Under the pieces are notes generated by a model. That model made no database searches and was not told the origin of the DNA. It was given only the letters and a program-made list of their open reading frames with translations. 33,816 nucleotides of DNA from JAHIYG01 sp041306075 (lineage in GTDB: Archaea; Altiarchaeota; Altiarchaeia; IMC4; SCGC-AAA252-I15), in NCBI GenBank assembly GCA_041306075.1, contig JBFYKH010000026.1, forward strand, positions 1 to 33,816. The letters are read 5' to 3'. A program made the position numbers and the translations under genes. Of this stretch, positions 22,116-28,885 are shown one piece after another; position 1 is the first letter of the stretch, and each line of letters begins with the position of its first letter.

Positions 22116-22706
22116 ATGGTTCCAGCACCCGAGAGGAGGGGCATCACGTCGCTCGACGCCCTCATACTCACGATAGGCCTCCTCCTGGTCGTCGCCGTCG
22201 TCGCGGCCGCAATCATGACCACTACGCAGGGCCTTATGAGGCGCGACCAGCTCGTCTCCAAGGAGAAGACCGGCGAAATGCAGAGGCCCATCATCGTCGA
22301 GGCCGTCCGCGGCAGGGACTACAACGGCGACAAGAGGCTGGACGCCATCAACTTCGCGATAAGGCTGAGGGAGGGCGACGACCCGGTGAGGTTCAACGAG
22401 ACTCCGATAGTCGTCAACAGCAAGGTTATGAACTGCACCTCGCTCGGCTACGGGCCCGACGCGGACCCGGACTGCACGTACAACATCACCTACGGGAAGC
22501 GGGGCCGCGACTGGACCCTGGACAGGCTGAGCTCCGGGGACTTCGTGGAGCTCGAGTACAGCGGGCCGACGTTCAACCCCGGAGTGGAGGACTCGAGCGC
22601 CGTGTTCATAATCATCCCGTCCCACGGTATGTCGACGACTGTGAAGATGAACATACCCGGAAGGCTGATATCGAGGAACACCGGCCTGTGGCCGCTCAAT
22701 GACTGA
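22116..22706 (+). CDS. Archaellin-like protein with class III (type IV pilin-like) signal
   Basis: A 196-residue protein. The short positively charged leader 'APERRG' is followed by the hydrophobic stretch 'ITSLDALILTIGLLLVVAVVAAAIM' (residues 10-34). This is the archaellin/archaeal pilin pattern, with predicted PibD/FlaK cleavage after G9 and an acidic residue at mature position +5 (D14). The beta-rich remainder, with 'DAINFAIRLREGDDPV' and 'FNETPIVV', resembles archaellin C-terminal domains. Three N-glycosylation sequons (N94, N106, N123) and a possible C107-C120 disulfide are present. No motor or assembly genes (flaH/I/J) are nearby, so it may be an orphan filament subunit or pilin. ATG at 22116. 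Confidence 0.75.
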   Translation: MVPAPERRGITSLDALILTIGLLLVVAVVAAAIMTTTQGLMRRDQLVSKEKTGEMQRPIIVEAVRGRDYNGDKRLDAINFAIRLREGDDPVRFNETPIVVNSKVMNCTSLGYGPDADPDCTYNITYGKRGRDWTLDRLSSGDFVELEYSGPTFNPGVEDSSAVFIIIPSHGMSTTVKMNIPGRLISRNTGLWPLND

Positions 22707-22710
22707 TTGG

Positions 22711-23790
22711 TCAAGCCTCCGTCAGGACACCCGGCTTAATCCCCCATTTCCGCTCGACATCCCTCGCCTCCTCAAGGAGCGCTCCCCCGTCCTGCTTCAT
22801 GACCTTCGGCAGCGCTTCCTCTTTGAGCCGCCTGGCATCGTCCGCCGATATGGACTCCTGCAGCCGCAAGAGCGCGGAGAGCTTGTTGGCGTCGCCGTCC
22901 GCCTTCACCGCGTCCATGTACGCCGGGTTGCCGGAGGCGACCTGGTCCGCGACGATGAGGAGGGCGGCATACTGGGCTTTGTCGTAGACGCCTGGCTTCG
23001 CCCCGCCGGCGCGCGACTTCCGTATGTTCCCGAGGGACTCCGCGAGCTGCCCGTTGTAGACTACATTGTCCTTCGGGTCGAATATGAGCTGCACGGCATG
23101 GCTGGCTATCTCGGTCCTCACCTGGCTTATGAGGCCGTCGTCCCGCTCATTGTGAGTCATCTCGTGGACGACCTCCCCGGCGAAATGCCTCCTGAGCCGC
23201 TCTACCTTCTCAGCGTCGCCAGACTCCACGGCCTTCACGAGGGGGCTGATGTTCTGGAAGCTGACCCTGATTCCGTGGGCGTTCCCGGCCTCCAGGCCGA
23301 AGCCGCGGCTCCCCTCCACCACGAAACCCTTCGGCCGCTCGGCCCAGCCGTAGAACCCGAGAGCGTGGTTGTACGATTCGACGATGACCCGGTTCGCCTT
23401 TTCCACGACATCCGGCTTCGACCTCAAATCATCCCACTCCTTGGAGGGCAGGCTCTCCCAGTACTCGTTCGGGCTCCCCCCCATCCAAATCACGTGCGAG
23501 AGCCCCTTACCCGGCAAGTCGTAGAGGAACACGGCGTTGCGGCCCGCCGAGAGGACGTTGTCCATCGTCATCTGCGAAAGCCTGAGGCTGGAGTAGCTGC
23601 CGAAGTAGGCGCCATAGCGGGGGTCCGCCACCCCGACCGGCCGGACGCCGCCTCCCGCCGCCTGCTCCCTCGCCTTCATGTCCAGCGCCCTTGAGCGCTC
23701 GTCAAGCTGAAGGAGCATGCGCGCCCGGGCCCTCGCCTCGTCCTCGGAGAGCCCGCCCCCGGCCGGCCCGGCCGGAACAACCTTCTCCAT
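22711..23790 (-). CDS. Putative cytoplasmic zinc metallopeptidase (HEMTH motif)
   Basis: A 359-residue protein of no family I recognise. It has no signal peptide. Residues 1-55 are Ala/Gly/charged and possibly disordered; the middle part contains 'SSLRLSQMTMDNVL' and 'NHALGFYGWAERPKGFVVEG'. The key feature is H209-E-M-T-H213 on the helix 'AGEVVHEMTHNERDD', the HExxH zinc/catalytic motif, with E227 fourteen residues further on a following helix as a possible third ligand (gluzincin-like). The C-terminal ~100 residues are helical and charged. ATG at 23790 with a TATA-like box about 25 nt upstream. It is convergent with the archaellin gene (4 bp gap) and divergent from ileS. Enzymatic role is inference. 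Confidence 0.65.
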   Translation of the reverse strand: MEKVVPAGPAGGGLSEDEARARARMLLQLDERSRALDMKAREQAAGGGVRPVGVADPRYGAYFGSYSSLRLSQMTMDNVLSAGRNAVFLYDLPGKGLSHVIWMGGSPNEYWESLPSKEWDDLRSKPDVVEKANRVIVESYNHALGFYGWAERPKGFVVEGSRGFGLEAGNAHGIRVSFQNISPLVKAVESGDAEKVERLRRHFAGEVVHEMTHNERDDGLISQVRTEIASHAVQLIFDPKDNVVYNGQLAESLGNIRKSRAGGAKPGVYDKAQYAALLIVADQVASGNPAYMDAVKADGDANKLSALLRLQESISADDARRLKEEALPKVMKQDGGALLEEARDVERKWGIKPGVLTEA

Positions 23791-23811
23791 GTTAAGGCAC
23801 GGGAAGGGCTA

Positions 23812-23831
23812 CGATAAAAGCTGTTTTTATC
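23812..23831. promoter_or_regulatory. Divergent TATA pair as an inverted repeat (metallopeptidase / ileS)
   Basis: GATAAAA and TTTTATC face each other across a few bases between divergent ATGs at 23790 (minus) and 23855 (plus). The minus-strand box is centred about 25 nt from its ATG and the plus-strand box about 29 nt from ileS. Both messages would be leaderless. A further AT stretch (CATATATTT, 23842-23850) is too close to ileS to be its TATA box. Confidence 0.45.
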
Positions 23832-23854
23832 CCGCACCTTGCATATATTTCTCC

Positions 23855-26800
23855 ATGGTTTCCCCAGTCGGCGAATACGACCCCAAGGCCCTGGAGGAGA
23901 GGATGCTCGCCTACTGGAGGCGGCGGAAGGTCATGGAGGAGACGCTGAAGCCGCGAAAGGGCAAGCGCTTCTCCTTCCTGGAGGGGCCGCCGACCGCGAA
24001 CGCGCCGCCCGCGCTCCACCACGTCGAGGTGAGGGCGTTCAAGGACATAGTCAACAGGTTCCGCTACATGCTCGGATACAGCGTCCCCCGGAAGGCCGGC
24101 TGGGACTGCCACGGCCTCCCGGTGGAGGTGCAGGTGGAGAGGGAGCTGAAGCTAAAGAGCAAGAAGGACATCCTGGAGTACGGCGTCGACAGGTTCGTCG
24201 ACCGCTGCAGGGAGAGCGTGTTCAGCCACATCAGGGAGTGGGACGCACTCACGGAGAGGATGGCGTACTGGGTGGACCTCAAGGACCCGTACGTCACCAT
24301 GGACAACGACTACATAGAGAGCGTGTGGTGGAGCCTGAAGAGGCTGTGGGACCTCGGCCTCCTCTACGAGGGCCATAAGGTCGTCCCCCTCTGCCCCAGG
24401 TGCGGGACCCCGCTGTCGAGCCACGAGGTCGCCCAGGGCTACCAGACGGTGCGTGACGAGACCGTCATAGTCGCCCTGAGGGCGAAGGATAGGGACTACA
24501 GCTTCCTCGCGTGGACGACGACGCCCTGGACCCTCCTGTCGAACGTCGCCCTGGCGGTGCACCCGAAGGTCACGTACGCGCTGATGAAGTACCGCGGCGA
24601 AAAGTACGTGCTCGCGAAGGAGCTGGCGCAGAAACGGTTCCCGGAGGGGGAGGTCGTAGGGGAGATGGCGGGGGAAAGCCTCGTCGGCACAGAGTACCAC
24701 CCCATATTCAGCCACTTCGCAGGGAAGACCGACAAGCCCGCCTGGAGGGTGATAGCCGGAGACTTCGTCACCTGCGAGGAGGGCACCGGCATAGTCCACG
24801 TCGCCCCCGCCTTCGGCGAAGACGACTACAACGTCGGTGAGGCGAACGGCCTCGCGCTCATCAACCCCGTCGGCCTCGACGGGAAGTTCACAGAGGAGGT
24901 GCCGGAGCTCGCCGGTTTGTTCGTGAAGGACGCGGACCCGAAGGTGATAGCATGGCTCGAGGACATGGGAGCCCTCGTCGCCAAATTCCCATACGAGCAC
25001 GAGTACCCGTTCTGCTGGAGGTGCAAGACGCCGCTCCTCTACTATTCGATGAAGTCGTGGTTCATCAGCGTCGCCAAGAACGTGAAGGAGCTCGTCAAGC
25101 AGAACGGGAAGGTCTCCTGGTACCCGGACACCATAGGCTCGGGCAGGTTCGGCAACTGGATAGAGGGCGCGAAGGACTGGAGCCTCAGCCGCAACAGGTT
25201 CTGGGGGACGCCGCTGCCCGTCTGGAAGTGCGCCTGCGGGAAGACGCGGGCGGTAGGCTCGAGGGCCGAACTCTCAAAACACGCGGTCGGGAGGGTGCCG
25301 AAGAACCTGGACCTCCACCGCCCCCACGTCGATAAAATCAAACTAAAATGCGAGTGCGGAGGCTGCATGGAGCGGGTCGAGTACGTGATAGACTGCTGGT
25401 ACGACTCCGGCGCCGCGACGTTCGCCCAACACCACTACCCCTTCGAGAACAAGGCCCTCTTCGGGAAGAGCTTCCCCTACGACTTCATCTGCGAGGCCAC
25501 CGACCAGACCCGGGGATGGTTCTACACCCTCCTGGCCATATCCGCGCTCGTCTTCAGGAAGCCGGCGTACAAGAGCTGCGTCGTCGGCGGCCTCCTCCTC
25601 GATGACAACGGGGAGAAGATGAGCAAGAGCAACAAGAACATAATAGACCCGTGGCAGCTCTTCAACACCGTCGGCGCAGACGCCGTCCGCCTCCAGATGT
25701 GCTCTACCGCCCCCTGGAACGCCAGGCGGTTCGGCACCGGCAGCCTCAACGAGTCGGTGGTGCCAGCCCTCAGGACCCTCTGGAACTGCTACTCCTTCAC
25801 GGTCAGGTACATGCTCCTGGACGGATACGACCCTGCGAGGGGGAAGGCCCGGACGAAGGGCCTCGAAGCCGAGGACAGGTGGGTCATCGCCGCCGCGGAC
25901 GGGATGGTCGATGCCGTGAGGGAGAGCCTCCTGGCGAACGAGTACCACCACGCGTACGCCGCCATATCGCGCTTCATAGTCGAGGACCTGTCGCGGTGGT
26001 ACATCAAGCTCGTCCGCGACAGGCTGTGGCTCGAGGACAAGGATGGGGGGATGGACCCTTCCAAGCGGGCCGCCTACGCGACACTCTCCCGCGTCTTCGA
26101 GAGGGTCTGTGTTGCCATGGCGCCGCTAGCACCTTTCATCGCCGAGGAGATGCACCTCAACCTCTCGGGCGGGAGGGGGAGCGTCCACCTCCTCAGGTGG
26201 CCGGCGAAGGCTCGCATCGACAGGGGGCTCATAGCGGACATGGAGGTGGCGAGGGCTGTGTTCGAGGCCGGCTCCAAGTGCAGGCAGGACGCGAAAATCA
26301 AGCTCAGGTACCCCGTGACGAAGATAACGGTAACAGGGGACGCGAAGGTAAGGAAGGCCGTGGCGAGGCTCGGCTGCGTCATGGCCAAGCAATTGAACGC
26401 GAAGGCCGTCGAGTACATGCCGACGCTCCCGGGCGTCACGTACATGGCCGTCCCGAACTACCCGGTCCTCGGGAAAAGGTACGGGAAGGACACAGGAAAC
26501 GTCGGCGAAGCCATCAAGGCGTGCCCGGACGCGGCGAAGGCCGTCGTCGACTCGGGGGAGGCCGCCGCCATCGGCGGATTCGAGGTGACGCCTGAGATGG
26601 TGTCGGAGGTGAAGCTGATAGTCCCGGACAGGAACGCGGCGACCGCGTTCACGGTATCTGGCACCGCCGGCATAGTGATGGTCGACACCCGCCGCGACGA
26701 GAGCCTGATGAGGGAGGCCCTCGCCAGGGAGCTCATAAGGAACGTGCAGGAGCTCAGGAAGAAGGCCGACCTGCCGGAGCTCAAGAGGATACGGGTGGAG

Positions 26801-26959
26801 GCCACGAGGAACAAGGAGTTGGAGGAGATGCTCGGACAGTTCAGGGGGACTGTGCTCAGGGAGACCCGCGCAGACGACATAAAGCTCGTCGACGGCCTAA
26901 AGACCGCCGACAGCCTGGAATTCGACGGGAACGCCGTCTCCTACAGGATACTCCACTGA
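23855..26959 (+). CDS. ileS: Isoleucyl-tRNA synthetase
   Basis: A 1034-residue class I aminoacyl-tRNA synthetase. The ATP-binding HIGH region is 'GPPTANAPPALHHVE' (around 44-58), a variant of the 'PG-I-HH' form seen in some IleRS rather than plain HIGH. 'KAGWDCHGLPVEVQVE' confirms the Ile type. The editing (CP1) region has 'TTTPWTLLSNVALAVHP' and 'GTGIVHVAPAFGEDDYNVG'. KMSKS appears exactly at about 588-592. The anticodon-binding domain and C-terminal helical region follow, at typical length for archaeal/eukaryal-type IleRS. ATG at 23855 is preferred over longer frames because the family starts just before 'YDPKALEERMLAYW'. It charges tRNA-Ile in the cytoplasm. Confidence 0.95.
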   Translation: MVSPVGEYDPKALEERMLAYWRRRKVMEETLKPRKGKRFSFLEGPPTANAPPALHHVEVRAFKDIVNRFRYMLGYSVPRKAGWDCHGLPVEVQVERELKLKSKKDILEYGVDRFVDRCRESVFSHIREWDALTERMAYWVDLKDPYVTMDNDYIESVWWSLKRLWDLGLLYEGHKVVPLCPRCGTPLSSHEVAQGYQTVRDETVIVALRAKDRDYSFLAWTTTPWTLLSNVALAVHPKVTYALMKYRGEKYVLAKELAQKRFPEGEVVGEMAGESLVGTEYHPIFSHFAGKTDKPAWRVIAGDFVTCEEGTGIVHVAPAFGEDDYNVGEANGLALINPVGLDGKFTEEVPELAGLFVKDADPKVIAWLEDMGALVAKFPYEHEYPFCWRCKTPLLYYSMKSWFISVAKNVKELVKQNGKVSWYPDTIGSGRFGNWIEGAKDWSLSRNRFWGTPLPVWKCACGKTRAVGSRAELSKHAVGRVPKNLDLHRPHVDKIKLKCECGGCMERVEYVIDCWYDSGAATFAQHHYPFENKALFGKSFPYDFICEATDQTRGWFYTLLAISALVFRKPAYKSCVVGGLLLDDNGEKMSKSNKNIIDPWQLFNTVGADAVRLQMCSTAPWNARRFGTGSLNESVVPALRTLWNCYSFTVRYMLLDGYDPARGKARTKGLEAEDRWVIAAADGMVDAVRESLLANEYHHAYAAISRFIVEDLSRWYIKLVRDRLWLEDKDGGMDPSKRAAYATLSRVFERVCVAMAPLAPFIAEEMHLNLSGGRGSVHLLRWPAKARIDRGLIADMEVARAVFEAGSKCRQDAKIKLRYPVTKITVTGDAKVRKAVARLGCVMAKQLNAKAVEYMPTLPGVTYMAVPNYPVLGKRYGKDTGNVGEAIKACPDAAKAVVDSGEAAAIGGFEVTPEMVSEVKLIVPDRNAATAFTVSGTAGIVMVDTRRDESLMREALARELIRNVQELRKKADLPELKRIRVEATRNKELEEMLGQFRGTVLRETRADDIKLVDGLKTADSLEFDGNAVSYRILH

Positions 26960-26984
26960 GGGGCTCCTTTTATACCCTTGTTGG

Positions 26985-26996
26985 CTATAATATATT
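26985..26996 (+). promoter_or_regulatory. TATA-like box for the L21e-RpoF-DUF655 operon
   Basis: CTATAATATATT is centred about 27 nt before the L21e ATG at 27018, implying a leaderless transcript. A second candidate, CCTTTTATACCC (26967-26978), lies directly after the ileS stop. Confidence 0.55.
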
Positions 26997-27017
26997 CCGC
27001 TCGCTTTTAAGACTCAC

Positions 27018-27302
27018 ATGAAAGGCTCTGATGGGTTACGCAGGAGAACCCGCAACAGGAGGATAAGCCCGAGGGACCGCGGCAAGGTCAGCATACGCTC
27101 GGAGCTTGCCAGCTTCAAGGACGACGAGCTCGTGTCCATCAAAATCAACCCCTCGTACCAGAAGATGCCTGACCCGCACTTCCACGGCTTCACAGGCCGC
27201 GTCAGCGGAAGGCAGGGGAGGGCGTACTACGTGGAGATAACGGACGGAGCGAAGGGGAAGAGGATACTGGTCACGCCCGAGCACCTGAGGAGGATCGGCT
27301 AG
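27018..27302 (+). CDS. rpl21e: 50S ribosomal protein L21e
   Basis: A 94-residue basic protein. It begins 'MKGSDGLRRRTRNRR' and contains 'RGKVSIRSELASFKDDELVSIKINPS', 'HFHGFTGRVSGRQGRAYYVEI' and the terminal 'ILVTPEHLRRI', all standard L21e landmarks (an SH3-like barrel). Large-subunit ribosomal protein. It is followed with no gap by rpoF, and then DUF655, a gene order conserved in many euryarchaeal genomes. ATG at 27018 agrees with the family start and with the TATA-box spacing. Confidence 0.95.
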   Translation: MKGSDGLRRRTRNRRISPRDRGKVSIRSELASFKDDELVSIKINPSYQKMPDPHFHGFTGRVSGRQGRAYYVEITDGAKGKRILVTPEHLRRIG

Positions 27303-27647
27303 ATGGAAATACTGGAGGAGAGGCCGGTCACGCTGCCCGAGGTCTCAGCGGTGCTGAAGGGGAGGGACGAGGCCTACAAGGCCGCGGGAGCGGAGCTCCT
27401 GTACGAGCAGAAGAAGGCTCTCGAGCACGCCGAAAAGTTCTCGAAGATAGCGAGCAAGGACGCGCAGGAGATGGCGGAGAAGCTGTCGAAGCTGGAGTTC
27501 GCCCTCGGCGCCGACAGGATAGCGAAGATAGTCGACCTGATGCCGAAGAGCGTGGACGACATACGCGCCATATTCGCGAAGGAGCGGTTCAAGTACACCG
27601 AAGAGGAAATCAAGAAGATCACAGACGTCGTCGACCAGTACCGCTAG
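27303..27647 (+). CDS. rpoF: DNA-directed RNA polymerase subunit F (Rpb4-like)
   Basis: A 114-residue helical protein. 'ELLYEQKKALEHAEKFSKIAS' is the RpoF core helix, and the HRDC-like C-terminal part has 'KIVDLMPKSVDDIRAIFAKERFKYTEEEIKKI', the family's conserved end. With subunit E' (Rpb7) it forms the polymerase stalk. ATG at 27303 directly abuts the L21e TAG. Sequence, size and the L21e-rpoF-DUF655 order all agree. Confidence 0.93.
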   Translation: MEILEERPVTLPEVSAVLKGRDEAYKAAGAELLYEQKKALEHAEKFSKIASKDAQEMAEKLSKLEFALGADRIAKIVDLMPKSVDDIRAIFAKERFKYTEEEIKKITDVVDQYR

Positions 27648-27659
27648 TGGGGTGGCAGT

Positions 27660-28232
27660 ATGAAGAAAGACGATCACGCCCGAGTCCTGGATTACCTACC
27701 AAAAGGGAAGTCCGAGGTGCCGCCGCACAAGCGCAAGCCGCTCGTCCAGGCGGTCGGGGACAAGTTCTACTCGCTTCTCGAGCTATGCCCGCGCGAGGGC
27801 GCCGAGTTCGACCTCGGCGAGAGGGTCTACATCGGAGACGACGCCAGGGACAAGGTCGACCACATCGAGCGGAGGATAAAGTACGAGTGGCTGACGCCGA
27901 CCGCCAAGAGCGAGCTCCCGCACGTCCTGAAGGAGGTGGTGGAGTCCAACGAGAGCGAGTACCTGGAGTTCTACAACACGGCAGGCACAATCAGCACCAG
28001 GCAGCACAAGCTTGAGACCCTCCCGAAGATAGGCCGCAGGCACAGGGAGGACATACTCAGGGAGAGGGAGAGCCAGCCGTTCACGAGCTTCGAGGATATG
28101 AGGAGGAGGCTGACGAGCATACCCGACCCGGTGAAGGTCGTAGTGGACAAGATAGTTGAGGAGATGAGGGGGGAGTCGAAGTACTACCTGTTCACCTCCG
28201 TCGTCGAGGAGCCCGCTTACAGGCGGCACTGA
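27660..28232 (+). CDS. DUF655 protein (helix-hairpin-helix, nucleic-acid-binding)
   Basis: A 190-residue protein matching archaeal DUF655. It starts 'DDHARVLDYLPKGKSE', has 'PLVQAVGDKFYSLLELCPREG' and 'GERVYIGDDARDKVDHIERRIKYEWLT', and ends with the helix-hairpin-helix-like 'HKLETLPKIGRRHREDILRERE'. The family is universal in euryarchaea next to rpoF and often before the rRNA methylase ksgA. Its structure suggests RNA or DNA binding but its role is not established. GGGGTGG lies just before ATG at 27660. Here ksgA does not follow; a zinc-ribbon/KH protein does, under its own promoter. Confidence 0.88.
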   Translation: MKKDDHARVLDYLPKGKSEVPPHKRKPLVQAVGDKFYSLLELCPREGAEFDLGERVYIGDDARDKVDHIERRIKYEWLTPTAKSELPHVLKEVVESNESEYLEFYNTAGTISTRQHKLETLPKIGRRHREDILRERESQPFTSFEDMRRRLTSIPDPVKVVVDKIVEEMRGESKYYLFTSVVEEPAYRRH

Positions 28233-28234
28233 GT

Positions 28235-28244
28235 ATTTTATAGG
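28235..28244 (+). promoter_or_regulatory. TATA-like box for the zinc-ribbon/KH protein
   Basis: ATTTTATAGG is centred about 26 nt before ATG at 28266, giving a predicted leaderless message that starts a few bases after the DUF655 stop. Confidence 0.5.
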
Positions 28245-28265
28245 CCGGGAGCCACTATCTCTTCA

Positions 28266-28754
28266 ATGACCATCCCAGTCTGCCGGACGTGCGCGGGAAG
28301 GAACATCCTGTGCCGTGATTGCGAGTCCAAGCTCGCATCCGGGGCCATAACCGAGTACGACGTCGAGGCTGCGAGGACCCTCCACGGGCTGATTGGGGCC
28401 GAAGCCGACTTCCTTCGGGCGATAGACACCGACTCGCAGGTCATAATAGTCGCTAGTGCGGAGAGCGTCGGCAAAGTCATAGGCAAGGGCGGAGCCAACC
28501 TCAAAGCCCTTGAAGCCAGGCTCGGCAGGCATGTGAAGGTGATGGGACGGGAGGACTACCAGAACATGGCCTCGGCCCTCATCGCCCCCGCGAGAATCAA
28601 CGGGATGAACGAGGTGTTGAAGCCGGGGGGCGGCAGGGGCCTCAGGATAAGGGTGGACGCGGCCGACAAGGACAAGCTGAGGATGCCGCAGGAAGACCTG
28701 AGGAGACTCATAGAGGCCGCGGCGGACCGCACCGTCGAACTGGTGTTCGATTAA
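28266..28754 (+). CDS. Zinc-ribbon plus KH-domain RNA-binding protein (archaeal NusA-like family)
   Basis: A 162-residue protein. An N-terminal zinc knuckle has C6, C9, C16 and C19 ('CRTCAGRNILCRDC'). A helical spacer 'ITEYDVEAARTLHGLIG' and 'FLRAIDTD' follow, then a KH domain with 'VGKVIGKGGANLKALEARLG', whose GKGG at 73-76 is the KH nucleic-acid loop. The order CxxC, helix, KH is that of archaeal proteins often labelled transcription elongation factor/KH-domain protein. The C-terminal ~50 residues have an additional alpha/beta unit, 'GLRIRVDAADKDKLRMPQ'. It probably binds RNA in transcription or ribosome assembly; a NusA-type role is inferred only. Confidence 0.8.
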   Translation: MTIPVCRTCAGRNILCRDCESKLASGAITEYDVEAARTLHGLIGAEADFLRAIDTDSQVIIVASAESVGKVIGKGGANLKALEARLGRHVKVMGREDYQNMASALIAPARINGMNEVLKPGGGRGLRIRVDAADKDKLRMPQEDLRRLIEAAADRTVELVFD

Positions 28755-28757
28755 TTA

Positions 28758-28790
28758 AAGAATACTGCGGCCTAAAGCCGCAGTATTCTT
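28758..28790. repeat. Perfect 14-bp hairpin after the KH gene (possible terminator)
   Basis: Arms 28758-28771 (AAGAATACTGCGGC) and 28777-28790 are exact reverse complements with a 5-nt loop (CTAAA). It begins 3 bases after the KH gene stop. It may be a transcription terminator or an RNA-stabilising structure, but no clear T-run follows. It belongs to a densely palindromic 131-bp interval. Confidence 0.6.
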
Positions 28791-28792
28791 GC

Positions 28793-28856
28793 TATAAGAG
28801 TCGCATATTGTCGCAGTCATCCGGGTTTTAAAAGCCAGGATTCTGCGACTCTTATA
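28793..28856. repeat. 13-bp inverted repeat flanking the aspS promoter region
   Basis: TATAAGAGTCGCA (28793-28805) is exactly repeated in inverse at 28844-28856, with 38 bp between. The right arm ends in the aspS TATA box, and the left arm contains a mirror-image TATAAG. Inside lies GGTTTTAAAAGCC, itself near-palindromic, and CCGGGTTT (28821-28828) can pair with AAACCCGG (28859-28866). This could be an operator, a bidirectional promoter or a structured RNA. Confidence 0.55.
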
Positions 28857-28861
28857 TTAAA
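28851..28861 (+). promoter_or_regulatory. TATA-like box for aspS
   Basis: CTTATATTAAA is centred about 30 nt before ATG at 28886, predicting a leader of only a few nt. It overlaps the right arm of the 13-bp inverted repeat, so a repressor or RNA structure there would directly affect aspS transcription. Confidence 0.5.
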
Positions 28862-28885
28862 CCCGGGTTCTTAGTATAAGCCACG

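Noticed and set aside
22067..22294. N-terminal extension of the large Cys-rich protein
   Set aside because: The signal peptide begins at 22066 and the extension runs antisense through the archaellin start.
24152..25000. Antisense 282-codon frame inside ileS
   Set aside because: Shadow of a clearly conserved synthetase; Val/Glu/Arg-rich translation without domains.
28758..28856. Start of a CRISPR array or a tRNA gene
   Set aside because: Only inverted repeats are present, no regularly spaced direct repeats, and no cloverleaf or T-arm sequence can be formed.
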